NCBI GenBank assembly: GCA_900547195.1 | Contig: URFQ01000067.1 | Coordinates: forward strand, 1-13,462 | Length of the DNA stretch: 13,462 bases | Origin: an uncultured Butyricicoccus sp. | Lineage (GTDB): Bacteria; Bacillota; Clostridia; Oscillospirales; Butyricicoccaceae | Reading direction: 5' to 3' | In this document: piece after piece, positions 6,418-13,094 of the stretch | Numbering within the stretch: the stretch's first letter is position 1 | Layout of the letters: each line of letters begins with the position of its first letter | Notes under the pieces: generated by a model | The model's input: the letters and a program-made list of their open reading frames with translations, nothing else | Told to the model about the DNA's origin: nothing | Database searches by the model: none | Translations under genes and position numbers: made by a program

Positions 6418-6874
6418 ACTGCTCGCTTTCAAATCCGGCAACAAGCTGCACACCCTTGGGGGTGAGCAGGTAAGTATACGGTGCAATGCGGTTGATCTTT
6501 CCTTCCAGCGTATAGACCGTGCCGCCCAGATAGTCCAGCCAGCGGCGGGCAAGGGCGGGATCCATGTTTTTCAGGCTGATCATGACCGCGTGATTGCGCA
6601 GTATGTGGTCGGCTGCATCGCGCACAGAATCCAGCTTGTCCGCACGCATCATGGCAATCGTGGAAACCACGGCGTCGGGCACAGCGGTTGGACGCGGGGC
6701 AGGCTCCTGCGGCTGCGCAGGCGCATTGTAATAGGACGAGTAGTCCGGAGCGGTGGAAGCGGTGCTCGCGGTTGCGTAAATATCGTCATGAGCGCCCGTA
6801 TGGGGCGCATCTTCGTAAACATCTTCCCCCGAGAAGGTGCGCACCACATCGCGAAAACTGTCAACAAAACCCAT
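6416..6874 (-). CDS. sepF: Cell division protein SepF
   Basis: This 152-residue protein begins with an amphipathic helix (MGFVDSFRDVVRTF), which in SepF binds the membrane. A low-complexity linker rich in Ala/Pro/Ser/Tyr (20-68) follows, then the SepF core (about 70-148). The core includes DHILRNHAVMISLKNMDPALA and RWLDYLGGTVYTLEGKINRI, the region that dimerises and bundles FtsZ. SepF tethers FtsZ filaments and supports septum formation. The start at 6874 is set by AAGGAG 9 nt upstream (6884-6889); the frame continues further but that part is not SepF-like. It is single, with its own promoter, between the lysA terminator and the ispF/sepF terminator. In many Firmicutes sepF sits near ftsZ or ylm genes; none is present here. 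Confidence 0.93.
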   Translation of the reverse strand: MGFVDSFRDVVRTFSGEDVYEDAPHTGAHDDIYATASTASTAPDYSSYYNAPAQPQEPAPRPTAVPDAVVSTIAMMRADKLDSVRDAADHILRNHAVMISLKNMDPALARRWLDYLGGTVYTLEGKINRIAPYTYLLTPKGVQLVAGFESEQ

Positions 6875-6892
6875 CAAATGAAGCTCCTTTCC

Positions 6893-6912
6893 ATTTGCCG
6901 TGCTTGGCAAAT
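6893..6912 (-). promoter_or_regulatory. 5'-UTR hairpin upstream of the sepF SD
   Basis: A perfect 7-bp stem (ATTTGCC / GGCAAAT) with a 6-nt loop lies 3 nt upstream of the sepF AAGGAG. It may affect ribosome loading or transcript stability; no known regulatory RNA class is recognised. Confidence 0.35.
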
Positions 6913-6923
6913 CGCTTATCAAT

Positions 6924-6952
6924 AGTATAGCATCCCTATCAAGAAATGAAAA
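6924..6952 (-). promoter_or_regulatory. Sigma-A-type promoter of sepF
   Basis: On the minus strand, TTTTCA (6947-6952) and TATACT (6924-6929) are separated by 17 nt. The promoter lies between the lysA terminator and sepF and gives a leader of about 45 nt that contains the hairpin next to the SD. Confidence 0.55.
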
Positions 6953-6964
6953 GAGGGAATTCAA

Positions 6965-6996
6965 GAAAAAAGAGGCAGCAGAAAGCCGCCTCTTTT
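6965..6996 (-). terminator. Intrinsic terminator after lysA
   Basis: On the minus strand, AAAAGAGGCGGC pairs with GCTGCCTCTTTT (one G-T pair) around a 5-nt loop and runs into a T tract. It begins about 12 nt after the lysA stop and closes the putP-lysA transcript. Confidence 0.87.
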
Positions 6997-7008
6997 CAGA
7001 GCATGCAG

Positions 7009-8286
7009 TTACTTCTGGAATACACCGGTTACATCAAGCGTTGCAAAATAGTCGGCCGGGGTTTCTGCACGGCGGATAAGCTCGGTCGAGCCATCCTCCT
7101 TCAGCAGCACTTCGGCGGAGCGCAGCTTGCCATTGTAGTTGTAACCCATCGAAAAACCATGTGCGCCTGCGTCGTGGATGACCAGATAGTCGCCCGCGTC
7201 AATCTTCGGGAGCATACGGTCGACTGCAAACTTATCACAGTTCTCGCAAAGCGAACCGGTGACATCATATTTGTGGTCGCAGGGAGCGTTTTCCTTGCCC
7301 AGCACGGTGATGTGGTGATAAGCGCCGTAAATCGCCGGACGCATCAGGTTGGCTGCGCAGGCATCCACACCAATATACTCCTTGTAGGTGTGCTTCTCAT
7401 GGATCGCCTTCGTCACGAGGCAACCATAAGGCCCAAGCATAAAGCGGCCCAGTTCGGTGTACAGCGAAACATCGCCCATGCCGGCCGGGACAAGAATTTC
7501 CTCGTATGCCTTACGCACGTCTTCCCCGATGACCGCGATATCGTTCTCCGGCTGCTCGGGACGGTAAGGGATACCGACGCCGCCGGACAGGTTGATGAAG
7601 GTGATGTGCACGCCGGTCTCGTTCTTAAGCTCCACCGCAGTCTCAAACAGGATGCGCGCGAGCGCCGGATAATACTCGTTTGAGATGGTGTTGGAAGCAA
7701 GAAACGCATGAATGCCGAATTCCTTGGTGCCCTTGGCCTTGAGCGTCTTGAACGCTTCCGTCATCTGCCCGCGGGTCATGCCGTATTTGGCGTCACCCGG
7801 GTTGTCCATCACCTGAAAGCCCTCTTTGCTCCCGCCAAGGGTAAAGGTGCCGCCCGGATTATAGCGGCAGGAGATGCGCTCTGGGATGCGGCCAATCGCA
7901 TTTTCCAGGAATTCAATATGGGTAATATCATCCAAATTGATGGTTGCATCCAGCTTATCCGCCAGCACGAAATCCTCAACCGGGGTGTCGTTTGAGGAAA
8001 ACATGATATCTGTGCCCGAGAAGCCGCACGCTTCACTCATCATCAGCTCGGTCAGAGAAGAGCAGTCCACACCGCAGCCCTCTTCCTTCAGGATCTGAAG
8101 CAGGCGCGGGTTTGGCGTTGCTTTTACGGCAAAATACTCCTTATAGCCCTTATTCCAGGAAAAAGCCTGATACAGACGGCGCGCATTCTCGCGAATGCCC
8201 TTTTCGTCATAAAGGTGGAACGGGGTGGGGTAGGTTTTAACCATTTCCTCAATCTGAGGGAGGGTCACAAAAGGTTTCTTCTGCAT
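7009..8286 (-). CDS. lysA: Diaminopimelate decarboxylase (fold-III PLP enzyme)
   Basis: It catalyses the last step of lysine synthesis: meso-diaminopimelate to lysine plus CO2. It has 425 residues, usual for LysA. The PLP lysine is K55 in YFAVKATPNP. The phosphate-binding glycine loop is LSGGVGIP (233-240), TELGRF (278-283) corresponds to the family EPGR region, and the active-site cysteine block from the partner subunit is GSLCENCDKF (345-353). AGAHGFSMGYNYNGKLR (374-389) is the classic C-terminal block. The variants ELGR and CENC point to a subfamily that differs from E. coli LysA; related decarboxylases (carboxynorspermidine, arginine) are less likely but not excluded. The SD AAGGAAGT lies upstream of the ATG. 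It follows the DUF3006 gene by 38 nt and is probably the last gene of the putP operon. Confidence 0.9.
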   Translation of the reverse strand: MQKKPFVTLPQIEEMVKTYPTPFHLYDEKGIRENARRLYQAFSWNKGYKEYFAVKATPNPRLLQILKEEGCGVDCSSLTELMMSEACGFSGTDIMFSSNDTPVEDFVLADKLDATINLDDITHIEFLENAIGRIPERISCRYNPGGTFTLGGSKEGFQVMDNPGDAKYGMTRGQMTEAFKTLKAKGTKEFGIHAFLASNTISNEYYPALARILFETAVELKNETGVHITFINLSGGVGIPYRPEQPENDIAVIGEDVRKAYEEILVPAGMGDVSLYTELGRFMLGPYGCLVTKAIHEKHTYKEYIGVDACAANLMRPAIYGAYHHITVLGKENAPCDHKYDVTGSLCENCDKFAVDRMLPKIDAGDYLVIHDAGAHGFSMGYNYNGKLRSAEVLLKEDGSTELIRRAETPADYFATLDVTGVFQK

Positions 8287-8324
8287 TGGTATTACTTCCT
8301 TTTCAATAGGGTTAAAATAAATTG

Positions 8325-8561
8325 CTACATTCGGTCGTGTCTGCCAAGCAGACGTTCAAACCTGACCTGCATGTCATATTCACGCCGCGCGGTTTCCGCT
8401 TCATCAATCGAGAGGATATGATCCCCATCATACCACACAACCATCCCTTCCCCAACCATTGCCGGGGCGTTTGCACGCGGAATATTAATGCATGTTCCGT
8501 CGTCACGTTCCAGAACGACAAAATCGCCCTCGAACCGGTCAACAATCGCTTTCTGTTTCAT
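8325..8561 (-). CDS. DUF3006 domain protein
   Basis: This small 78-residue protein fits the DUF3006 pattern: an N-terminal beta-barrel-like segment (KAIVDRFEGDFVVLERDDG), a middle VGEGMVVWYDGDHI stretch and a charged helical tail (DEAETARREYDMQVRFERLL). The function is unknown. DUF3006 genes commonly accompany ComEC-type MBL hydrolases in Firmicutes, and here it overlaps the MBL gene by 4 nt (ATGA), so the two are translated together. The domain probably binds a partner or a nucleic acid, but this is speculation; no catalytic residues can be pointed out. The gene ends 38 nt before lysA. Confidence 0.82.
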   Translation of the reverse strand: MKQKAIVDRFEGDFVVLERDDGTCINIPRANAPAMVGEGMVVWYDGDHILSIDEAETARREYDMQVRFERLLGRHDRM

Positions 8562-9469
8562 GCGGCATTCTCCTCTGCGGTATTTTTGGAAAATTTGATC
8601 ACGATGGTTCCTTCTTGCGCTGTGCCGCGCACATCGCGGATGACAGCGGCGTTGAGGTTTTTGAGCGTCTCCGAATGGGGATGCCCATAACTGTTGTCCG
8701 CACCGCAGGAAATGATTGCAGTGCGCGCGTGGGTCGCCCGGAGAAACTCTAGGGAAGAGGATGAAGCGGAGCCGTGATGCCCAAGTTTTACGACATCGCA
8801 GCGCAGGTCGGCGCCGCTGTCCAGCAGTTCCTGTTCGATTTCCTGTTCCGCGTCCCCCATCATCAGGACGCGGGAACCGCCGGCTTCGAACATGCAGACG
8901 AGCGAGGCGTTGTTGAGGTTTTCGTATTGTGCGTCCGGCTGCGGGCTGAGGAAGCGAAACACGGCGCCGGACTGCAGCTTCAGTGTGTCGCCGGGCTCCG
9001 GAACGGTGATGGGAATGCCCTGTGCCTCGACCATACGGAGCATGTTTTCGTAGGTCCAGGTCGTATATACCGCGTCCGTAGTATAAAACCCATCCACATC
9101 AAAGGAAGCAAGCACGGTACTCATGCTGCCGATATGGTCGGCGTGCGGGTGGGTGGCAATGACAGCGCGAAGTTCGGTGACGCCCTGGCTCGCCAGATAG
9201 GAGACAATCCGCTGCCCCATGTCGGCAGTACCTGCATCAATGAGCACGGCTTCACCGCCGGAAAGGAACAGGGTACAATCCCCCTGGCCGACATCCAGAA
9301 AATGTACGGCAGTATCTTCCGAGAGGATCGGCGCAGGGAAATAGCTGCGCAGAAAACTGCTGAAGACAAGGAAAAGCAGGACAAACGCGATCAGAAGGAC
9401 ATGGGGCAGGGGATTTTTATGCCGTGTACGGCGTTTTCTGCGTGACACAGGTTTCCGCCTCCGGATCAT
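8558..9469 (-). CDS. Membrane-anchored MBL-fold hydrolase, ComEC/Rec2-like
   Basis: This 303-residue protein has a very basic N-terminus (residues 1-19), one membrane segment (about 22-43) and an exported or membrane-facing metallo-beta-lactamase domain (about 52-293). Metal ligands and motifs are HFLDVGQGDCTL (56-67), THPHADHIG (106-114: H107, H109, D111, H112), MMGDAE (203-208, D206), LGHHGS (229-234) and YGHPH (261-265). This resembles the hydrolase domain of the competence protein ComEC, which is thought to degrade one DNA strand during uptake. A free-standing form without the ComEC channel occurs widely in clostridia; its substrate is not known and a nuclease or phosphodiesterase role is inferred. 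The ATG shares one base with the putP stop (TAATG) and its end overlaps the DUF3006 gene, so all three are one translational unit. Confidence 0.87.
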   Translation of the reverse strand: MIRRRKPVSRRKRRTRHKNPLPHVLLIAFVLLFLVFSSFLRSYFPAPILSEDTAVHFLDVGQGDCTLFLSGGEAVLIDAGTADMGQRIVSYLASQGVTELRAVIATHPHADHIGSMSTVLASFDVDGFYTTDAVYTTWTYENMLRMVEAQGIPITVPEPGDTLKLQSGAVFRFLSPQPDAQYENLNNASLVCMFEAGGSRVLMMGDAEQEIEQELLDSGADLRCDVVKLGHHGSASSSSLEFLRATHARTAIISCGADNSYGHPHSETLKNLNAAVIRDVRGTAQEGTIVIKFSKNTAEENAA

Positions 9470-10959
9470 TATTCTTCGCAGGTTTTGTAAGACTCAAACT
9501 CATTGGCGACCTCGGACTCCGGCGCGGGTGTGAGCAGGCTTACAACGACGATGGCGATTAGGCCGAAGAAGAAGCCCGGTACGATCTCATACAGGTCGAA
9601 GATGCCGCCGCTGAGCTGCGCCCAGATGATTGAGGTCAGGCCACCGACAATGATGCCCGCGTATGCGCCATATTTGTTTGTGCGCTTCCAGAACAGCGAG
9701 CACAGGACAAGCGGGCCAAAGGCTGAGCCGAAGCCGGCCCATGCGTAAGATACCAGGCCGAGTACGGTGCTGTCCTGGTCGGTAGCAATGAACACGGCAA
9801 TCAGCGCAACCGATATAACACAAATACGGCTGACCCACATCAGCTCGGATGGGGAGGCATTCGGGCGAATTTTGTTATGATAGAAATCCTCGGTGATCGC
9901 GGATGCGGTGACCAGGAGCTGGCTGTCTGCGGTGGACATGATTGCCGCAAGGATTGCGGACAGGAAAATACCGCCGATAAATACATGGAAAATGTTCGAT
10001 ACCATGGTGATATATACGGTTTCCTGCGCACCGCCCTCCAGAAGGATATCGCCAAGGTACATGCGGCCGGAAACGCCGATGAGCACCGCGGCGGTCAGGG
10101 AAATCAGCACCCACACGGTCGCAATACGGCGGGATTTTTTGATTGCCGCAGGTGATTCGATACCCATAAAGCGGATAAGAATGTGCGGCTGGCCAAAATA
10201 GCCGAGGCCCCAGGCGACAAGCGAGATAATACCCATCAGCGTATACGGCTGGTTGGTTGCGCCGTCGACAAACATGCTGAGAAAATTCGGATTAAAGGCC
10301 TCCACTTTGTCGAGGAAGGGAGTAAAGCCCCCCATGGACTGGATAGCGATGGTCGGCACTGCGAGCACACAGAAGAACATGAGCATGCCCTGAAAGAAAT
10401 CCGTCCAGCAAACGGCGAAAAAGCCGCCGGCAAAGGTGTACGAAATCACAACCACTGCACCAATTACCAGCGCAACATAATAGTTGATGCCAAATACCGA
10501 CGAAAACAGTTTTGCACAGCTGACAAACCCGGAAGCGGTGTAGAACAGGAAAAACACCAGGATAAAGACCGCGGCAACCACCGAAATCATGCCGGACCGG
10601 TCACGGAAACGGTTTTTGAAGAACTGGGGCAGGGTGATGGCGTCGCCGGCAACCTTGGTGTACTGACGCAGGCGTTTTGCGACAAACAGCCAGTTAAGAT
10701 AAGTACCGACGGCAAGGCCGATCGCAATCCAGCCCGCCGAAATGCCGGACAGATAGGCTGCGCCGGGCAAACCCATCAGCAGCCAGCCGGACATATCGGA
10801 TGCCTGCGCGGACATGGAAACCACCCAGGAGCCGAGCCGGCGGCCGCCGAGAAAGTATTCGTCAGTCGTGCGGTTCTTGCCATAGAAATACATGCCGATG
10901 CCGATCATAAACAGCAAATAGCACACAAACGCAAGAATGACAGGAAGTTTTGCATACAT
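9469..10959 (-). CDS. putP: Sodium/proline symporter
   Basis: A solute:sodium symporter (SSS family) that imports proline with Na+ across the cytoplasmic membrane. It has 496 residues (E. coli PutP has 502) and about 13 membrane helices. The diagnostic helix-2 block ASDMSGWLLMGLPGA (53-67) puts D55 and S57 at the same positions as the essential Na+/proline residues of E. coli PutP. MSTADSQLLVTASAITED corresponds to the helix-9 Ser/Thr Na+ site. GYFGQPHILIRFM is another family block. The start at 10959 has an AGGGGGA SD 11 nt upstream; a longer frame to 11025 would run through the promoter -10 region. It is the first gene of a putP-MBL-DUF3006-lysA unit. proline biosynthesis genes lie just upstream on the same strand. 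Confidence 0.95.
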   Translation of the reverse strand: MYAKLPVILAFVCYLLFMIGIGMYFYGKNRTTDEYFLGGRRLGSWVVSMSAQASDMSGWLLMGLPGAAYLSGISAGWIAIGLAVGTYLNWLFVAKRLRQYTKVAGDAITLPQFFKNRFRDRSGMISVVAAVFILVFFLFYTASGFVSCAKLFSSVFGINYYVALVIGAVVVISYTFAGGFFAVCWTDFFQGMLMFFCVLAVPTIAIQSMGGFTPFLDKVEAFNPNFLSMFVDGATNQPYTLMGIISLVAWGLGYFGQPHILIRFMGIESPAAIKKSRRIATVWVLISLTAAVLIGVSGRMYLGDILLEGGAQETVYITMVSNIFHVFIGGIFLSAILAAIMSTADSQLLVTASAITEDFYHNKIRPNASPSELMWVSRICVISVALIAVFIATDQDSTVLGLVSYAWAGFGSAFGPLVLCSLFWKRTNKYGAYAGIIVGGLTSIIWAQLSGGIFDLYEIVPGFFFGLIAIVVVSLLTPAPESEVANEFESYKTCEE

Positions 10960-11001
10960 TGTTTTTACAGTCCCCCTATGTTTACATATATATTCACATT
11001 T

Positions 11002-11030
11002 ATTATATCGAAAATACGCAAGCATTGCAA
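11002..11030 (-). promoter_or_regulatory. Sigma-A promoter of putP
   Basis: On the minus strand, TTGCAA (11025-11030), exactly 17 nt, and TATAAT (11002-11007), with an A/T-rich stretch downstream. The expected start near 10995 gives a leader of about 36 nt. The -35 box abuts a strong dyad at 11032-11066. Confidence 0.75.
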
Positions 11031-11031
11031 T

Positions 11032-11066
11032 ACGAAAGCCGCAAGTTTTCCGCTTGCGGCTTTCGT
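11032..11066 (-). terminator. Strong dyad between the CYTH gene and putP: weak terminator or operator
   Basis: A perfect 14-bp inverted repeat (ACGAAAGCCGCAAG / CTTGCGGCTTTCGT) with a 7-nt loop. It may end the proBA-CYTH transcript, but no good T run follows on either strand. Its edge is one base from the putP -35 box, so it could equally be a regulator binding site. Confidence 0.45.
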
Positions 11067-11097
11067 TTACTTTGTCACATTAAACCAAAAAGGAAAG

Positions 11098-11156
11098 TAC
11101 GAATATTTCCGGCAGACTGGGATGGTTTGCAGCTAAAAATGCGTAAAATATTCGTA
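11098..11156. repeat. Perfect 11-bp inverted repeat in the putP upstream region
   Basis: TACGAATATTT (11098-11108) and AAATATTCGTA (11146-11156) are exact inverted copies separated by 37 nt. They lie in an AT-rich part of the 294-bp gap between the CYTH gene and putP. Two half-sites of one regulator or an RNA stem are both possible. Confidence 0.5.
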
Positions 11157-11253
11157 AAAGATCATAAAAACTCAGCGTCGGAGGGGAAATGTGAATTTAT
11201 AACAGGGCAGGAGACCGGGAATCGGACGCACTTTCTTGACCTCCAGCCTTTCA

Positions 11254-11847
11254 TCACACAGTGCGTTCCAAGTCAAGCGCGCGCGATAATTTGCTGCGCG
11301 ACTCGGGCTTTAGTGAGAAACGCCGGGCTAAGATTTGACATGCCTCTTCGAAAGAGGTTTCATCGCCGCCCTTCTGTTCACATTCAACCTCGCCAACCGG
11401 AATGCTTTTGCCGGCACATGACAGCGTGCCTTCATCAAAAGAAAGCTCGGCAGTAAACATTGGGTCTTTCCAAATGGCACGGCGGCGGCGGAACTTGGTC
11501 TCAGCGACAACGTTAAGTTCTGCGGCGCGCAAGGCCTTGCACAGTTCTGCGGGCGCCCCCTCGTCTGGAAGCTGCCGGAGGCCGGCCTCCAGCGTATCGG
11601 CCGGGCATTCGTATTCTTCATGGACATGCAGCCCCTCGTTGGATGCGTCGCGCAGCTTGAGGCAGCAGACGGTTTCGCCGCTTTCTGAGCGCATGCGCAG
11701 GCCGATCTTCCGGGAACGGAGCAAACGATCCCTGGTATCGTAATACTGCGCGAGCATGGCAACCGGCCCGCCCTCGCTCAGGCCGAGGTAGGTCATAATG
11801 CTGTCAAAATCCTGTGCGCTTGCCTTCCATTTGTATTCTCGTTCCAT
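11254..11847 (-). CDS. CYTH-domain protein (triphosphate tunnel metalloenzyme family)
   Basis: This 197-residue protein has the CYTH signature: ExExK at the N-terminus (EREYK, residues 2-6), YYDT (35-38), RMR (51-53), CCLKLR (61-66), the EEYE strand (77-80), a basic RRRRAIW patch (120-126), AELSFDEG (133-140), EVECE (153-157) and a C-terminal SKLSRAL (185-191). CYTH proteins fold into a beta-barrel tunnel that binds triphosphate compounds and divalent metal. Members include class IV adenylate cyclases, thiamine triphosphatases and inorganic triphosphatases; the specific substrate cannot be read here, though tripolyphosphatase or nucleoside triphosphatase activity is the usual bacterial finding. 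Its ATG shares one base with the proA stop (TAATG), so it is coupled to proline synthesis genes. No SD is clear beyond the proA end. About 294 bp follow before putP. Confidence 0.88.
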   Translation of the reverse strand: MEREYKWKASAQDFDSIMTYLGLSEGGPVAMLAQYYDTRDRLLRSRKIGLRMRSESGETVCCLKLRDASNEGLHVHEEYECPADTLEAGLRQLPDEGAPAELCKALRAAELNVVAETKFRRRRAIWKDPMFTAELSFDEGTLSCAGKSIPVGEVECEQKGGDETSFEEACQILARRFSLKPESRSKLSRALDLERTV

Positions 11848-13094
11848 TATCTCACCTGTCCATTTCCGTAAATAATATATTTTTGGCTGGTCAGAGCCTC
11901 GAGGCCCATCGGGCCGCGGGCGTGGAGCTTCTGCGTGGAAATACCAATTTCGGCGCCGAAGCCGAATTCAAAGCCATCGGTAAAGCGGGTGGATGCATTC
12001 ACATAAACTGCAGCGGCGTCGACTTCATCAAGAAAACGCTGTGAAGCGGAATAACTTTCGGTAACAATACACTCGGAGTGGCCGGTATTGTAGGTGTTGA
12101 TGTGGGCAATGGCCTCGTCCAGGCTGTCGACCACTTTGACCGAGATTTCATAATCGAGGTATTCGCGGCCATAATCCTCTTCGGTTGCCGGGATCACAAC
12201 GGAACCAAGGATTTCCTGCGTGCGCGGGCAGCCGTGCAGCTTTACATGGCCGGGCGCAAGCGCCTCCGCGGCGAGGGGCAGGAACTTATCCGCAATATCC
12301 TTGTGAACCAGCAGGCTTTCGGCGGCGTTGCACACGGAAATGCGCTGGCACTTCGCGTTCACAAGGATTCTTGCCGCCATCTCGAGGCCGGCGGAAGCAT
12401 CCACGTAAACGTGGCAATTGCCGGTGCCGGTTTCAATGACCGGGACGGTTGCGTTTTGCACAACCGCTTGAATCAGGCCGGCGCCGCCGCGCGGGATGAG
12501 AACGTCAAGAAACCCGTTGAGGCGCATCATTTGGTTCGCGGTATCGCGGCTGGTGTCTTCCGCAAGATTGATCGCATCTTCGGGAAGCCCTTCTGTGGCG
12601 AGCGCGCCGCGCATGAGACGAGACAGGCACATCGAGGAGTGGAAGGCTTCCTTGCCGCCCCGTAGAATGCAGGCGGAACCGGCCTTGAAGCACAGCGCCG
12701 CCGCGTCCACCGTGACGTTTGGACGCGCCTCGTAAATAATGCCGATGACGCCCATCGGCACACGCTTGAGACCGATTTTAAGGCCGTTCGGGCGGGTTTT
12801 CTGCCATAGCAGCTCACCGACCGGATCGGGCAGCGCCGCCACCTGCCGGCAGCCTTCGGCAATCCCGGCGATGCGCGCTTCGGTCAGGGTCAGGCGGTCA
12901 ATCAAGCCGTCGTTCAGGCCGTTTGCACGACCATTTTGGATATCCACAGCGTTCGCTGCAAGAATTTCCGCCGTGTTTGCTTCAAGCGCGGCAGCAATGG
13001 CTTCTAGGCCGCGGTTTTTGTCATTGGCGCCCAAACGGGCCACCGCGCTTTTTGCATTTTTGGCCGCCCGGGCAATGGTCATTAAATCTCTCAT
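11847..13094 (-). CDS. proA: Gamma-glutamyl phosphate reductase
   Basis: The second step of proline synthesis: NADPH reduces gamma-glutamyl phosphate to glutamate semialdehyde, which cyclises to pyrroline-5-carboxylate. It has 415 residues, standard for ProA (ALDH superfamily). The catalytic cysteine is C255 in RISVCNAAESLL. Other blocks are GVIGIIYEARPNVTVDAAAL (115-134), LRGGKEA (144-150), ETGTGNCHVYVD (221-232) and the C-terminal FGFGAEIGISTQKLHARGPMG. The ATG at 13094 has GGAGG 7 nt upstream and overlaps the proB stop (ATGA). An internal Met at residue 5 is a less likely start. proB-proA-CYTH forms one coupled unit. proC is not in the window. Confidence 0.97.
   Translation of the reverse strand: MRDLMTIARAAKNAKSAVARLGANDKNRGLEAIAAALEANTAEILAANAVDIQNGRANGLNDGLIDRLTLTEARIAGIAEGCRQVAALPDPVGELLWQKTRPNGLKIGLKRVPMGVIGIIYEARPNVTVDAAALCFKAGSACILRGGKEAFHSSMCLSRLMRGALATEGLPEDAINLAEDTSRDTANQMMRLNGFLDVLIPRGGAGLIQAVVQNATVPVIETGTGNCHVYVDASAGLEMAARILVNAKCQRISVCNAAESLLVHKDIADKFLPLAAEALAPGHVKLHGCPRTQEILGSVVIPATEEDYGREYLDYEISVKVVDSLDEAIAHINTYNTGHSECIVTESYSASQRFLDEVDAAAVYVNASTRFTDGFEFGFGAEIGISTQKLHARGPMGLEALTSQKYIIYGNGQVR

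Noticed and set aside
6946..7683. Plus-strand open frame opposite lysA (245 codons)
   Set aside because: Antisense shadow of lysA; the sequence lacks recognisable domains, and lysA motifs are complete on the other strand.
9503..10201. Several plus-strand frames opposite putP
   Set aside because: Antisense shadows of a membrane protein gene with complete PutP motifs; no SD or domain support.
11172..11231. GTG-initiated 19-codon frame with GGAGG upstream, after the CYTH gene on the minus strand
   Set aside because: Too short and without any similarity or repeated pattern; the SD match could be chance. It could be a leader peptide but nothing supports that.
11200..11270. tRNA-like stretch (minus strand CCGATTCCCGGTCTCC resembling a T-arm)
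   Set aside because: No acceptor stem, anticodon arm or CCA-side pairing can be folded around it; it overlaps the CYTH 3' end.
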